This document shows positions 19,111 to 27,897 of a DNA stretch of 64,000 nucleotides, piece by piece (the stretch's first letter is position 1; every line of letters begins with the position of its first letter). This DNA comes from Petropleomorpha daqingensis (GTDB taxonomy: Bacteria; Actinomycetota; Actinomycetes; Mycobacteriales; Geodermatophilaceae): positions 3,410,001-3,474,000 of the forward strand of contig NZ_JACBZT010000001.1 of assembly GCF_013408985.1 (NCBI RefSeq), given 5' to 3'. A program made the position numbers and the translations under genes. The notes under the pieces are model-generated. The model was not told where the DNA came from. It searched no databases and saw only the letters and a program-made list of their open reading frames with translations.

Positions 19111-20818
19111 GCGGGAGGCCGCGGCCACGGCACGGCCCGGGTTCGCGGCCGTCGTCCTGGCCACGCTGGCGGTCCTGGTCACCGCCGCCGACACCTACGT
19201 CGTCGTCCTGGCCCTGCCGGACATCCTCACCGGCATCGGCGTCGGCATCGACCAGCTGCAGCGGGCGACCCCGATCATCGGCGGCTTCCTGCTCGGCTAC
19301 ACCGCCACGCTGCCGCTGCTCGGCCGGCTGGCCGATCTGCGCGGCCGGCTGCCGGTGCTGGTCGGCTGCCTGCTGCTGTTCGCCCTCGGCTCGCTGCTCA
19401 CCGCGACCGCCGTCGGCCTCGGCCCCGCCGTGGCCGGCCGCTGCCTGCAGGGCATCGGCGCGGGCGGGCTGGTCCCCGCCACGCTGGCCCTGGTCGCCGA
19501 CCGCTGGCCGCCCGAGCGACGGGCGCTGCCGCTCGGCGTGGTCGGCGCCGTGCAGGAGGCCGGCGCCGTCCTCGGGCCGCTGGCCGGCGCCGCGGTGCTC
19601 GCCGTCGCCGACTGGCGGGCCATCTTCTGGCTGAACCTGCTGCTCGGCCTCGGCCTGGCCGTGGGAGCGCTGATCGCCGGCCACGCCCGCCGGCCGGACC
19701 TGATCGGGCTGGTGCTCCTCGCCGTCGCCGGGATCGCGCTGGCGCTGCAGCTGGCCGCGCCCGCGGCGCTCGCCGAGGACGTCACGCTCGGCCTGCTCTA
19801 CGTCCCGCTGGTCGACGCCGTCCCGGCCAGCACCCCGCTGGTCCTCGTCGTGGTCGTGGCCGGGGCGGCCCTGGTGCTGCGCAGCCTGGCCGCGCCCGAG
19901 CGCGCCGTGCTGCCGCTGCGCGGGCTGAGGAGGCTGGCCGGCGAGGTCGACGTGCTCGGCTCGCTGCTGGTCGTGGTCGCGCTCGGCTGCCTGGTCTGGG
20001 CGTTCGCCGCCGCCGACCCGGCCACCCAGGTGGTCGCCCTCGGCCCCGTGCTGCTGCCGATCGCCGCCGTCGCGGCGATCGCGTTCGTGGTGCACGAGCG
20101 GCGCACGGCCGACCCGGTCCTGCCGGTGCGCGCGCTGAGGCCCACCGGTGCGTGGGGCGCGCTCCTGGTCAACCTGCTGGTCGGGGTCGCGCTCGTCGCC
20201 GCGCTGGTCGACGTCCCGCTGTTCGCCCGCGCCACGACCACCCCCGGCGACCAGTTCGGCGCGGCCCTCGTGCTGGTCCGGCTGCTCATCGCGGTGCCGG
20301 TGGGCGCGGTCGCCGGCGGCTGGCTGTGCCGGCGGGTCCCGCCGCGGCTGGTGGCCGCCGGCGGCATGGCGCTCACCGCGCTGGCGCTGGCCGTGATGAC
20401 CCAGTGGGGGGAGCGGTCGCTGGACGGCGCCGCCTCCTACCTCGTGCTGCTCGCGGCCGGGCTCGGGTTCGGGCTGGCCATCGCGCCGGTGAACGCCGTC
20501 CTGCTCGCGGTCACCGGCTCCGAGGTGCACGGCAGCGCCAGCGCGCTGGCCGTCGTCGCGCGCACCGTGGGCATGCTGGTCGGGCTGTCGCTGCTCACCG
20601 CGGTGGCGCTGCGCCGGTTCGACCAGGCGGTGGCGGCGATCGGCTCGCCGGTCACGCTCTGCCCGCAGACCCCGGCCGACTGCCCCGCCTACGACCGGGC
20701 CACCGACGCCGCGGTGCTCACCCAGCTGCACACCGTCTTCGCCGGCGCCGCGATCGCCGCGGGGCTGGCCGCGGTCGCCGCTCTGGTGCTGCTGAAAGGC
20801 CCCCGCCGAGCCGAGTGA
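19079..20818 (+). CDS. MFS transporter, 14-TM DHA2 type (P55-like)
   Basis: 579 residues, about 14 hydrophobic segments. Motif A is visible as GRLADLRGRLPVL, and motif C-like GAVQEAGAVLGPLAGAA near residue 160. A larger loop with hydrophobic segments separates TM 6 and 8. The ATG overlaps the lipoprotein gene by 32 nt. Lipoprotein plus 14-TM MFS resembles lprG-Rv1410c, which exports triacylglycerol in mycobacteria. Generic multidrug efflux is the alternative. Start may instead be an in-frame codon a little downstream. Confidence 0.87.
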   Translation: MSRSPHRPPAEREAAATARPGFAAVVLATLAVLVTAADTYVVVLALPDILTGIGVGIDQLQRATPIIGGFLLGYTATLPLLGRLADLRGRLPVLVGCLLLFALGSLLTATAVGLGPAVAGRCLQGIGAGGLVPATLALVADRWPPERRALPLGVVGAVQEAGAVLGPLAGAAVLAVADWRAIFWLNLLLGLGLAVGALIAGHARRPDLIGLVLLAVAGIALALQLAAPAALAEDVTLGLLYVPLVDAVPASTPLVLVVVVAGAALVLRSLAAPERAVLPLRGLRRLAGEVDVLGSLLVVVALGCLVWAFAAADPATQVVALGPVLLPIAAVAAIAFVVHERRTADPVLPVRALRPTGAWGALLVNLLVGVALVAALVDVPLFARATTTPGDQFGAALVLVRLLIAVPVGAVAGGWLCRRVPPRLVAAGGMALTALALAVMTQWGERSLDGAASYLVLLAAGLGFGLAIAPVNAVLLAVTGSEVHGSASALAVVARTVGMLVGLSLLTAVALRRFDQAVAAIGSPVTLCPQTPADCPAYDRATDAAVLTQLHTVFAGAAIAAGLAAVAALVLLKGPRRAE

Positions 20819-20872
20819 GCAGTTGGTGTCGACGACACGCGCCGACCCGCCGGGCGCGGCGACCGCAACTGC
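20819..20872. repeat. Three-way-junction inverted repeat after MFS gene
   Basis: Outer stem GCAGTTG (20819-20825) with CAACTGC (20866-20872). It encloses hairpin GTGTCGACGACAC (20826-20838) and a second hairpin GCGCC (20839-20843) with GGCGC (20853-20857). It starts directly after the MFS stop. It may be a terminator, or a member of a dispersed palindromic repeat family; copy number cannot be seen here. Confidence 0.55.
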
Positions 20873-20938
20873 CCATTCGGCTGACCCCTGCCCGTCGGGG
20901 GCGTTCTCGTCTACCTTTCGGCCGACGAGGAGGGGTGC

Positions 20939-23900
20939 GTGGACGACTCTCGGCTGCGGGTGAGCCTCCTCGGCGAGCTCGCGGCCACCTGTTCCGGGGA
21001 ACCCCTCGACCTGGGCGGTCCGCGGCAGCGCGCCGTCCTCGCCGTGCTGCTGCTCGCCCGCGGCGAGATCGTGCCGGCCGACCGGATCATCGAGTCGGTG
21101 TGGGGCGGGCGGCCGCCTGTCGACACCACCGGCGCGCTGCAGTCCTACGTGTCGCACCTGCGCCGGCGGCTCGAGCCCGGCAGCGCCGCCCGGACCCGCT
21201 CGGCGGTCATCGTGCGCGAGGGCCCCGGCTACGCCGTCCGGCTGCCGCGCGAGGCGGTGGACGCCTGGCGGTTCGAGGACCTGCTCGCGCAGGCCGCGGC
21301 GGCCGAGCACCCGGCGCGGGTGGCCGAGCTGCTGGCCGACGCGCTGCACCTCTGGCGGGGCCCGGCGCTGGCCGACTACGCCGAGGAGCCGTGGGCCGAG
21401 GCCGAGATCGGCCGGCTCAGCGAGCTGCGCGCCGCCGCGCGCGAACGGCTGCTCGCCGCCCGCCTCGAGCTGGGCGAGGCGGCGATGCTCGTGCCGGACC
21501 TCGAGTCGATGGTCGGCGAGGAACCCCTGCGCGAGGAGCGCTGGCGGCTGCTCGCCCTGGCGCTGTACCGGGCCGGCCGGCAGGCCGACGCCCTCGCCGC
21601 GCTGCGCCGGGCAAGGACGACGCTCGCCGACGAGCTCGGCGTCGACCCCGGGCCCGCGCTGCGCGAGCTGGAGTCGCAGGTGCTCAGCCAGTCGCCGGCC
21701 CTGCGCATCCCGCCGTCGCGGGCCGCCGCCCCTGCCCCGCAGCCCGCACCGGCCGCTCCGCCGCGCGACGACCTGACCGACCGGGACCGTGAGGTGGCCG
21801 CCATCCGGACGGCGCTGGACGCGCTCGCCGACGGCGAGGGCGGCCTGCTGCTGGTCGAGGGCCCGGCCGGGATCGGCAAGACCCGGCTGCTCACCGAATC
21901 CCGCCGGATGGCCGCGCAGAGGTCGGTGCGCGTGCTCAGCGCGCGCGGCAGCCAGCTGGAGAAGGCCTTCGGGTACAGCGTCGTCCGGCAGCTGTTCGAG
22001 CCCGAGCTGCTCGACCCCGGCCGCCGCACCGAGCTGCTGGCCGGCGCCGCGGCCGCCGCGCGCGGCGTCTTCGACCTCACCGCCGGTGAGGGCGACGGGT
22101 CGTTCGCGATCCTCCACGGCCTGTACTGGCTGGCGGTCAACGTGAGCGCCGAGGGCCCGGTGCTGCTCGCCGTCGACGACCTGCAGTGGTGCGACACCGC
22201 CTCGCTGCGCTGGCTGGCCTACCTCGCCCGGCGCCTCGACGGCGTGCCGGTCCTGCTCGTGGCCACCGTGCGCACCGGCGAGCAGCACGAGGACGAGGAG
22301 CTGCTGGCCGAGCTGGAGCTCGAGCCCGCGGCCGTCGTCGTCACCCCGGGACCGCTGTCGGCCGCGGCGACCGCGGACATGGTCGGCCGCCGGCTCGGCG
22401 AGCCGGTGTCGCCGCTGTTCGCGCGCGCCTGCCATCGCACGACGTCGGGCAACCCGCTGCTGCTGCGCCAGCTGCTGCGCGGGCTCGAGGCCGACCGCGT
22501 GCGGCCGGACGCCGCCCACGCCGACCGGGTGGTGGCCGTCGGCTCGCGGGCGGTCTCGAGCATGGTCACCCTCCGGCTGCGCCGGTTGCCCGACGTGCTG
22601 CCGGTCGCCCGGGCCGCCGCGGTGCTGGGCGACGGTGCGCCGCTGCCCGCCGTGGCCGCGCTGGCCGGGCGGTCGGACGTCGACACCGCCGCCGCGCTGG
22701 CCGCCCTCGCCCGCGCCGAGATCGTCAAGGACGAGTGGCCGCTCGCCTTCGCCCACCCCCTGGTCCGCGACGCGGTCTACCGCGAGCTGCCCGCCCCCGA
22801 ACGGGCGCTGCTGCACGAGCGCGCCGCGGCGGTGCTGCAGGCGGTGGGCGCCCCCGACGAGCAGCGGGCCGCGCACCTGCTCCTGGCTCCCCGGCGCGGG
22901 GACGACGCGACCGTCGCGCTGCTGCGGCGGGCCGCGGCCACCGCCGCCGAGCGCGGCTCCTCCGACACGGCCGTCACCCTGCTGCGCCGGGCGCTGGACG
23001 AGCCGCCGGACGACGCCGGCGTGCGCCGCGACCTGCTCACCGACCTGGGGCTGCTCGAGTCGCTGGTCGAGGGCGCCGAAGGGGTCGAGCACCTGCTGCA
23101 GGCCTACGCCCAGCACGAGGACCCGCTCGTGCGGGCCGAACTGGCCGTCGTCATCAGCCGGACGCAGGTGTTCGCCGGACCGCTGGGGGTCGCGACGGCG
23201 TTCGCCCGCGAGGCCCGCCTGGCGCTGCCTCCCGAGCTGGACGACCACCGGCAGGCGCTGGCCGCGCTGGAGCGGCAGACCGGGTTCATGCACGGGCTCG
23301 ACCCGGCGATCTGGCGCACCCAGCCGCCGCCCGAGCCCAGCGGCGACGGCACCGGAGCCCAGATGCTCGCCGCGGCCCTGGCCCTGGAGACCACGATGGC
23401 CGGGGTCGACCGGGCGCGGGCGGTCGAGCTGGCCCGATTCGCCCTGGCCGGCGACCGGCTCTTCACCGTCGACTACGGGCTGTTCTGGGTGGTCGCCGCG
23501 GTGGTCCGCATGCTCGCCGACGACGACCTCGGCGACTTCTGGGCCCGCTCCCGCGCGGCCGCCCACGCCCGCGGCTCGGTGTTCGCCGTGCACTCCTCCA
23601 ACCTGTGGCAGGGCATGTGGCACTGGCGGCGCGGTGACCTCGACGAGGCGCTCGGCCTGCTGCGCATGGCGTACGACCAGGCCCAGATCTGGGGTCACGC
23701 GGCGCTCGGCAACCCCTACTGCCGGGCGTTCGAGATCGGCTGCCACCTCGACCGCGGCGACCTCGCGGCGGCCCGGCGGGCGGCCGACGCCGCCGCGGCT
23801 GAGCCGGCCGCGGGCGACGGGGCCCGACTGCTGCAGCACGCGCTGGCCCGGCTGCTGGTCGCGGAGGGCCGCTTCGAGGAGGCGCTGGGGGCGGTGGTCG

Positions 23901-24517
23901 CGCTGCCGGCTCCGGTGCCGATCCCCAACCCGGCCTGGAACGGGTGGCGGGCCACCGGGGCGCTCGCCCTCCACGGCCTGGGTCGCACCGAGGAGGCCGT
24001 GCAGCTCGCCGAGGAGGAGGTCCGGCTGCTGCGCACGTGGGGCGCACACAGTTACCTCGGCGCCGCCCTCACGCTGCTCGGCCGGCTGCGCGGAGCGGCC
24101 GGCGTGGACGACCTGCGCGAGGCGGTCGACCTGCTGTCCGGCACGACCGCGGCGGTCGACCTGGCCCGGGCACGGTGCGTGCTGGGCAGCGCGCCGCAGG
24201 TGCCCGACGACGAGGCGGTCCCGCTGCTGCGCGCGGCGAGCGAGGCCGCCGGCGAGCTCGGCGCGGACGCGGTCCTCCGCCGCGCCTGCGCCGCGCTGCA
24301 GGCCCGGGGCGTGAGCGACGGGCACCGGCCCGCCGCCCCCCGCAGCTCGAGCATGGAGCGGCCGGTCCTCGCGCTGGCCGCCACGGGCCTCGGCGTGCCG
24401 GAGATCGCGCAGCGGCTGTTCCTGACGCCCGGCACCGTCGCCGCCGTCCTCGAGGCGGTCGACGGTGAGCGCCTCAAGTTCCTCTCAAGTTCCGCGACGG
24501 ACGCTGTCCACCCCTGA
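20939..24517 (+). CDS. SARP/BTAD-AAA regulator (AfsR/DnrI-like)
   Basis: 1192-residue transcriptional activator. Winged-helix DNA-binding domain (about 1-95, GGPRQRAVLAVLLLA and SYVSHLRRRLEPG), then the BTAD helical domain (about 100-245, ending LADELGVDPGPALRELE). An Ala/Pro linker is followed by an AAA ATPase with Walker A GPAGIGKTRLL (about 306-316) and Walker B LLAVDDLQWCD (about 404-414). A long TPR-like helical region follows. A short LuxR-type helix-turn-helix remnant (GLGVPEIAQRLFLTPGTV) is near the end, cut shorter than usual. AGGAGG precedes the GTG. The neighbouring oxidoreductases are its likely targets. Confidence 0.9.
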   Translation: MDDSRLRVSLLGELAATCSGEPLDLGGPRQRAVLAVLLLARGEIVPADRIIESVWGGRPPVDTTGALQSYVSHLRRRLEPGSAARTRSAVIVREGPGYAVRLPREAVDAWRFEDLLAQAAAAEHPARVAELLADALHLWRGPALADYAEEPWAEAEIGRLSELRAAARERLLAARLELGEAAMLVPDLESMVGEEPLREERWRLLALALYRAGRQADALAALRRARTTLADELGVDPGPALRELESQVLSQSPALRIPPSRAAAPAPQPAPAAPPRDDLTDRDREVAAIRTALDALADGEGGLLLVEGPAGIGKTRLLTESRRMAAQRSVRVLSARGSQLEKAFGYSVVRQLFEPELLDPGRRTELLAGAAAAARGVFDLTAGEGDGSFAILHGLYWLAVNVSAEGPVLLAVDDLQWCDTASLRWLAYLARRLDGVPVLLVATVRTGEQHEDEELLAELELEPAAVVVTPGPLSAAATADMVGRRLGEPVSPLFARACHRTTSGNPLLLRQLLRGLEADRVRPDAAHADRVVAVGSRAVSSMVTLRLRRLPDVLPVARAAAVLGDGAPLPAVAALAGRSDVDTAAALAALARAEIVKDEWPLAFAHPLVRDAVYRELPAPERALLHERAAAVLQAVGAPDEQRAAHLLLAPRRGDDATVALLRRAAATAAERGSSDTAVTLLRRALDEPPDDAGVRRDLLTDLGLLESLVEGAEGVEHLLQAYAQHEDPLVRAELAVVISRTQVFAGPLGVATAFAREARLALPPELDDHRQALAALERQTGFMHGLDPAIWRTQPPPEPSGDGTGAQMLAAALALETTMAGVDRARAVELARFALAGDRLFTVDYGLFWVVAAVVRMLADDDLGDFWARSRAAAHARGSVFAVHSSNLWQGMWHWRRGDLDEALGLLRMAYDQAQIWGHAALGNPYCRAFEIGCHLDRGDLAAARRAADAAAAEPAAGDGARLLQHALARLLVAEGRFEEALGAVVALPAPVPIPNPAWNGWRATGALALHGLGRTEEAVQLAEEEVRLLRTWGAHSYLGAALTLLGRLRGAAGVDDLREAVDLLSGTTAAVDLARARCVLGSAPQVPDDEAVPLLRAASEAAGELGADAVLRRACAALQARGVSDGHRPAAPRSSSMERPVLALAATGLGVPEIAQRLFLTPGTVAAVLEAVDGERLKFLSSSATDAVHP
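24473..24494 (+). promoter_or_regulatory. SARP-type direct repeats before first oxidoreductase
   Basis: Two adjacent 11-nt units CTCAAGTTCCT and CTCAAGTTCCG, exact 11-bp period, one helical turn. They lie inside the last codons of the regulator gene, 36 nt before the next start. Heptamers repeated every 11 bp are the classic binding site of SARP regulators. Confidence 0.6.
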
Positions 24518-24530
24518 GACGAGGAGCCTC

Positions 24531-25919
24531 GTGACCCAGCAGCCGGTCCCCGCCGCCGCCCACCTCCGGGCGGAGAGCCTGCGCGGCCTGTGCGGGGGAT
24601 CGGTGCACCTGCCCGGCGACCCCTCCTACGACCTGGCCCGATCGCCGTGGAACCTGCAGGTGTCGGACTTCCCGGCGGCGGTCGCCTACCCCGCCTTCCC
24701 CGACGAGGTCGCCGAGGTGCTGCGCACCGCGACGGCGGCCGGGCTGTCGGTCGCCCCGCAGGGGACCGGGCACGGCGCACCGCCGCTGCAGGGGAACCTG
24801 ACCGAGGCGGTGCTGCTGCGCACCTCGGCGATGACCGAGCTGCAGGTGGACGAGGAACGGCGCAGCGCCCGCGTGGGGGCCGGTGTGCTCTGGGGGGACC
24901 TCTGCGACGCCGCCGGGCGCGCCGGCCTGGCCGCGCGCCACCCGTCGTCGCCGGACGTCGGCGTTGTCGGGTACACCCTCGGCGGCGGGATCGGCTGGTA
25001 CGCCCGGGCGAGGGGGCTGCAGTGCAACGCCGTCACCGCGGTCGAGCTGGTGCTCGCCGACGGCACGTTCGTGCGGGCCACCGAGGACGCCGACGCCGAC
25101 CTGTTCTGGGCGCTGCGCGGCGGGGCGGCACCGCTGGGCGTGGTGACCGCGATCGAGTTCGACCTGCTACCGCTGGAGACCGTCGTCGCCGGCTACCTGG
25201 CCTGGGACGCGACCGAGGTGGAGCGGCTGCTGCCGGCCTGGGTCGACTGGTGCGCCAGGGCGCCGGAGGAGGCCACCACCTCCTTCCGCCTGTTGCAGGT
25301 GCCGCCGCTGGAGCACATCCCGCGCGAGCTGCACGGCCGGCACCTGGCCATGATCGACGGCGCCGTCCTCGGCGACGACGCGTCGGCCGCCGAGCTGCTG
25401 GCGCCGCTCCGGGCGCTCGCCCCGGAGTTCGACACGGTGGCCCGGGTGCCGGCCGCGTCGCTCGTCCGGCTGCACCTCGAGCCGGAGGGCCCGACCTCCG
25501 CGTACGCCAGCAGCACGCTCGTCGGGGGGCTTCCGGACGAGGCGATCGCCACGGTCCTCGAGAAGGTGGGCCCCGGCTCGGGCACCCAGCTGGCGATCGC
25601 GGAGCTGCGCCAGCTCGGCGGAGCCCTCGGCCGCCCGGACCCCGCCGGAGGCGCGCTGTCCTACCTCGACGGCGCGTTCCTCGCGCTCGGGGTCGGCTTC
25701 GAGGGCGGCCCGGAGGACTGGATCGCCCAGCGCGCCTCGGCGGCCGCGTTCCTCGACGCCCTGGAGCCCTGGGCCACCGGGCGCAAGTACCTGCCGATGC
25801 ACGACGACCGGGTCGACACCCGCAAGGTGTTCCCCCCGGGCGTGCACGCGCGGCTGTCCGCGATCCGGCGCGGTGTCGACCCGCGCGGGCTGTTCGTGGA
25901 GCCGCACCCGGCACCTTGA
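24531..25919 (+). CDS. FAD-binding (PCMH-type) oxidoreductase 1
   Basis: 462 residues of the berberine-bridge/6-hydroxynicotine-oxidase family. FAD motifs: PQGTGHGAPPLQG (His near residue 82, position of the covalent flavin histidine), DVGVVGYTLGGGIGW (about 142-156) and FWALRGGAAPLGVVT. No cysteine is at the second covalent site, so attachment is at most single. The C-terminal end lacks a full berberine-bridge segment. GAGGAG precedes GTG 24531. Substrate unknown. A close paralogue follows. Confidence 0.87.
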   Translation: MTQQPVPAAAHLRAESLRGLCGGSVHLPGDPSYDLARSPWNLQVSDFPAAVAYPAFPDEVAEVLRTATAAGLSVAPQGTGHGAPPLQGNLTEAVLLRTSAMTELQVDEERRSARVGAGVLWGDLCDAAGRAGLAARHPSSPDVGVVGYTLGGGIGWYARARGLQCNAVTAVELVLADGTFVRATEDADADLFWALRGGAAPLGVVTAIEFDLLPLETVVAGYLAWDATEVERLLPAWVDWCARAPEEATTSFRLLQVPPLEHIPRELHGRHLAMIDGAVLGDDASAAELLAPLRALAPEFDTVARVPAASLVRLHLEPEGPTSAYASSTLVGGLPDEAIATVLEKVGPGSGTQLAIAELRQLGGALGRPDPAGGALSYLDGAFLALGVGFEGGPEDWIAQRASAAAFLDALEPWATGRKYLPMHDDRVDTRKVFPPGVHARLSAIRRGVDPRGLFVEPHPAP

Positions 25920-25927
25920 GGCCGGCG

Positions 25928-25958
25928 TTCAAGAGGAACGCAAGAGCCGGTCAAGAAC
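25928..25958 (+). promoter_or_regulatory. SARP-type triple direct repeat before second oxidoreductase
   Basis: CAAG cores at 25930, 25941 and 25952, exact 11-bp period, each in a related frame (GTTCAAGAGGA, ACGCAAGAGCC, GGTCAAGAACC). They share the CAAG core with the pair at 24473-24494. A promoter would lie between 25958 and the GTG at 26017. Confidence 0.6.
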
Positions 25959-26016
25959 CCTCCGCCACGGTTTCCGCAGACGTCGACAGGGACGTCATCG
26001 GAATCAGGAGGAAACC

Positions 26017-27423
26017 GTGAGCTACACCCTCGACGCCGTTGTCGACGACGTCCAGATCGACGCCCCGTTCGACGTCCTCGACGCCGTCATCACCGGCGCG
26101 GTGCACACCCCCGAGGCCCCCGAGTACGCCGCCCACGTCACCCCGTGGAACCTGGCCGTGCAGCTGACCCCGTCCGCGGTCGTCGACGCGCGCACCGCCG
26201 AGGACGTCGCCGCCGCGGTGCGCTTCGCCGGCGCGTTCGGCCTCACCGCCGGCGTCCAGGGCACCGGGCACGGAGCGATCCCGGGGATCGCCGGGCACCT
26301 GCTCGTCTCCACCAAGGGCCTCGACGAGGTCACCGTGCACCCCGAGGGCTGGGCCCGCGTCGGCGCCGGAGTCAAGTGGCTGCGCGTGGTCGAGGCGGCC
26401 GCCCCGTACGGGCTCGCCCCGCTGTCCGGCTCGGTCACCGACGTCGGCGTGGTCGGCTACACCACCGGCGGCGGCGTGGGCCCGATGGCCCGCACCTACG
26501 GGATCGCCGCGGACAAGGTGCGCGCCTTCGACGTCGTCACCGGCGACGGCGTGGTGCGCCGGGTGACCCCCACCGAGAACCCGGACCTGTTCTGGGCGCT
26601 GCGCGGCGGCAAGGGGACGGCCGGCATCGTCACCGCGGTCGAGTTCGACCTCGTGCACCAGCCGACGTTCTACGGCGGCTCGCTGTGGTTCGACGCCGTG
26701 GACGCACCCCAGGTGATCGCGGCCTGGAGGACCTGGGCCGACGAGCTGCCCGAGGCCGGGACGACGTCGTTCGGCCTGTTCCAGCTGCCGCCGCTGCCGG
26801 GGGTGCCCCCGATGCTGGCCGGGAAGATGACGCTGTCCATCCGGTTCCTGTGGACCGGCGACGCGGCCGAGGGCGAGCGGCACCTGAACCGGATCCGCGC
26901 CGTCGCCCCGGCGATCCTCGACGACTGCGCGCTCAAGCCCTACACGGCCGTCGACTCGGTGCACACCGACCCGGTGGACCCGACGCCGGCGATCGACCCG
27001 GCGATCTTGCTCTCGGAGTTCCCCGCCGAGGCGGCCGACCGCCTGCTCGAGGTGGGCGGGCACGGCTCGGGCTCGTCGCTGATCCTGCTCGAGGTGCGGG
27101 CGCTGGGCGGTCAGTACGCCCGTGCGCCGCAGCACCCGGACGCCTTCGACCACCGCGGCGCGCGGTTCAGCGTCCTGGCCGTCGGGCTGGCGGCGACGCC
27201 GGACATGGCGGCCCAGGGCATGGTCGACGCGGAGCGCGTGTTCGACGCCCTCGCCCGGTGGGACAGCGGCCGGGTGTGGCCGAACTTCGGTCCGGTGCAC
27301 GACGCCGACTCGGCCCGGCGCGCCTACGAGGAGGCCACCCGCGAGCGGCTCGCCGCGATCGTGCAGGCCTACGACCCGGACGGCGTCCTGCACTACGGGC
27401 GCTGGACGCGGTCGGTGGCTTGA
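26017..27423 (+). CDS. FAD-binding (PCMH-type) oxidoreductase 2
   Basis: 468 residues, paralogous to the preceding gene along its whole length. Corresponding FAD motifs are VQGTGHGAIPGIAG, DVGVVGYTTGGGVGPMA and FWALRGGKGTAGIVT. It ends in a YDPDGVLHYGRW segment reminiscent of the berberine-bridge C-terminus, which the first paralogue shows only weakly. GTG 26017 has a strong AGGAGGA. The pair plus a dimeric-barrel protein suggests oxidation of one small-molecule or polyketide-like substrate, but nothing in the sequence names it. Confidence 0.87.
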   Translation: MSYTLDAVVDDVQIDAPFDVLDAVITGAVHTPEAPEYAAHVTPWNLAVQLTPSAVVDARTAEDVAAAVRFAGAFGLTAGVQGTGHGAIPGIAGHLLVSTKGLDEVTVHPEGWARVGAGVKWLRVVEAAAPYGLAPLSGSVTDVGVVGYTTGGGVGPMARTYGIAADKVRAFDVVTGDGVVRRVTPTENPDLFWALRGGKGTAGIVTAVEFDLVHQPTFYGGSLWFDAVDAPQVIAAWRTWADELPEAGTTSFGLFQLPPLPGVPPMLAGKMTLSIRFLWTGDAAEGERHLNRIRAVAPAILDDCALKPYTAVDSVHTDPVDPTPAIDPAILLSEFPAEAADRLLEVGGHGSGSSLILLEVRALGGQYARAPQHPDAFDHRGARFSVLAVGLAATPDMAAQGMVDAERVFDALARWDSGRVWPNFGPVHDADSARRAYEEATRERLAAIVQAYDPDGVLHYGRWTRSVA

Positions 27424-27470
27424 CCGGGCCTTTCCGCCCTTCCCCTGCCCCTGGAAGAGCGGCCACTGTC

Positions 27471-27509
27471 GGCCCCGGTCCGGTGAGCTCCCCCTCCCGG
27501 ACCGGGGCC
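27471..27509 (+). terminator. 13-bp perfect hairpin
   Basis: GGCCCCGGTCCGG (27471-27483) pairs without mismatch with CCGGACCGGGGCC (27497-27509), 13-nt loop. It lies 47 nt after the second oxidoreductase and 21 nt before the next ATG. It could terminate the transcript or separate expression of the downstream small gene. No T-run. Confidence 0.6.
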
Positions 27510-27530
27510 GCAACACGGACGGAGCGCACC

Positions 27531-27839
27531 ATGACCTACGGATTCGTGATGGACGTCCCGGCGCCGATCGAGGCGTACGAGGCGATGCACGCCGAGATCG
27601 GACGGCGGACCACCGGCCCCGTGGAGGGGCTGCTGCTGCACCTCGGCCGGGCCACGGCCGGCGGCTTCCAGATCATCGAGCTCTGGGAGTCCAAGGAGCA
27701 GTACGACCGCTACGACGCCGAGCTCGTCGCGCCGGTGATGGCCGAGATGTCCGGCGGCCAGACCCCTCCCGACCCACCGACCGTCGAGGAGTTCGAGCCG
27801 CGCGGCCTGATCATCCCGAGCGCCGCGCTGGTCTCCTAG
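27531..27839 (+). CDS. Small protein, possible ABM-like dimeric alpha-beta barrel
   Basis: 102 residues. Starts MTYGFVMDVPAPIEAYEAMHAEIGRR and contains LLLHLGRATAGGFQIIELWESKEQYDRY, the pattern of strand-helix-strand proteins in the antibiotic-biosynthesis-monooxygenase/dimeric-barrel group. No catalytic residue can be assigned. ATG 27531 follows GGAG. Position after two FAD oxidoreductases suggests a shared pathway. Ends in TAG. Confidence 0.72.
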   Translation: MTYGFVMDVPAPIEAYEAMHAEIGRRTTGPVEGLLLHLGRATAGGFQIIELWESKEQYDRYDAELVAPVMAEMSGGQTPPDPPTVEEFEPRGLIIPSAALVS

Positions 27840-27897
27840 GCCCGCTGCGCACCGACCAGCGCGGCGACCTTGCCGGTGTCGACCCGGTCGACCGCGC

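Noticed and set aside
19088-24325. A 1745-codon open frame on the minus strand
   Set aside because: It lies antisense to the MFS and SARP genes, is Gln/Arg/Gly-rich with no domain, and is a GC-driven shadow frame.
27837-27839. TAG of the ABM-like gene as Sec, since the frame stays open for ~20 codons
   Set aside because: The following sequence shows no protein-like pattern and is antisense 3' region of the MDR gene's neighbourhood.
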